From the NCBI GenBank assembly GCA_036397635.1, contig DASWIP010000029.1:1-5297 (forward strand): a DNA stretch of 5,297 bases. The letters run 5' to 3'. Position numbers and translations under genes: made by a program. Positions 5,028 to 5,297 of this stretch are shown here, piece by piece (position 1 is the stretch's first letter; each line of letters begins with the position of its first letter). This stretch comes from DASWIP01 sp036397635 (GTDB lineage: Bacteria; Actinomycetota; AC-67). The notes beneath the pieces are model-generated. The model made no database searches. It saw nothing but the letters and a program-made list of their open reading frames with translations, and was not told the origin of the DNA.

Positions 5028-5297
5028 TCACTCGGTCTTCTCGGGCCCCGACTCAGCCTCGGCCGCCGCTTCCGGCTCGGGAGCCGCGGGCGCCTCAGCC
5101 TCGGGAGCCGCCTCAACCTCCGGAGCCGCTTCCGCCTCAGCCTCGGGAACCGCCTCCGCCTCCGCTTCCGGAGCCGCTTCCGCCTCAGCCTCGGGAGCCG
5201 CCTCAGCCTCGGGGACCGCTTCAGCCTCGATCTCCGCGACCGCCTCGGTCTCGGGCTCGGCAAGCTCAGGCGTCCAGGTCGGGATGCGCGACCGGCG
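5028..5297 (-). CDS. C-terminal part of upstream gene with acidic Ala/Glu/Pro tail; probably ribosomal protein L19 by position
   Basis: Ninety codons of an open minus-strand frame enter from the right edge and end in TGA at 5030-5028. The visible protein starts RRSRIPTWTPELAEPE and then becomes about 70 residues almost entirely of Glu, Ala and Pro with some Val, in loose repeats such as PEAEAEAAPE, ending SGPEKTE. No folded domain is visible, so the sequence alone does not identify the protein. In Actinobacteria the gene directly before lepB-rnhB is normally rplS (L19), and actinobacterial ribosomal proteins sometimes carry low-complexity tails; L19 is therefore the leading guess, not a demonstration. 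The reading frame is supported by its consistent acidic composition and by the 22-nt gap to lepB. The 5' end is outside the window. Confidence 0.6.
   Translation of the reverse strand, partial: RRSRIPTWTPELAEPETEAVAEIEAEAVPEAEAAPEAEAEAAPEAEAEAVPEAEAEAAPEVEAAPEAEAPAAPEPEAAAEAESGPEKTE
5119..5196. repeat. Coding tandem repeat in the acidic tail (48-nt period)
   Basis: Bases 5119-5148 are repeated exactly at 5167-5196, a 30-nt identity at an offset of 48 nt (16 codons, frame preserved). Shorter echoes of the same GCCTCAGCCTCGGGAGCCG-type unit occur on both sides (about 5092-5230). The repeat encodes the Glu/Ala/Pro tail, and in-frame slippage or unequal recombination could change its length without breaking the protein. 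Confidence 0.75.

Noticed and set aside
5006..5263. 86-residue Arg-rich N-terminal extension of the upstream lepB
   Set aside because: It is the alternate-frame reading of the neighbour's Glu/Ala/Pro repeat, giving runs of Arg/Leu/Pro. The signal peptidase has a normal ATG start at 5005.

Overview
This GC-rich window is a conserved housekeeping block from an actinobacterium (Actinomycetota). Every gene supported here lies on the minus strand, so transcription runs from high to low coordinates. The lineage call rests on GC content and strongly GC-biased third codon positions, on a DUF2469 protein (a family typical of Actinobacteria), and on gene order. The order lepB - rnhB - DUF2469 - ... - yraN - comM-like matches the Mycobacterium tuberculosis Rv2904c-Rv2897c neighbourhood (rplS, lepB, rnhB, DUF2469, ..., YraN, Mg-chelatase-like protein). 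I cannot name a genus.

Layout in the direction of transcription. (1) 5297-5028: the C-terminal end of an upstream gene with a long Glu/Ala/Pro tail, probably ribosomal protein L19 by position. (2) 5005-4145 and 4116-3157: two tandem, clearly paralogous type I signal peptidases, both with intact catalytic Ser and Lys. (3) 3100-2435: RNase HII. (4) 2438-2121: DUF2469 protein, overlapping rnhB by 4 nt (ATGA). Gaps of 22, 28, 56 and -4 nt suggest one operon. (5) 2120-1927: a non-coding gap with three copies of a 20-nt imperfect direct repeat and a perfect 7-bp GC-rich hairpin that may end the operon. (6) 1926-1813: a 37-residue single-span membrane microprotein that resembles no family I recognise. 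(7) 1681-1331: YraN (UPF0102). (8) 1330 to beyond position 1: a ComM/YifB-type AAA+ ATPase that starts directly after the yraN stop in the same frame and runs off the window.

The first operon joins protein export (signal peptidases) to genome maintenance (RNase HII) next to a likely ribosomal protein gene. The second pair, yraN-comM, is a DNA-processing unit often followed by dprA, which would lie outside this window. I see no mobile element, CRISPR array, tRNA, rRNA or phage gene. The less routine points are the doubled lepB with C-terminal hydrophobic tails, the microprotein, the intergenic repeat/hairpin cluster, the in-frame yraN-comM junction, and a 14-bp perfect inverted repeat inside comM.
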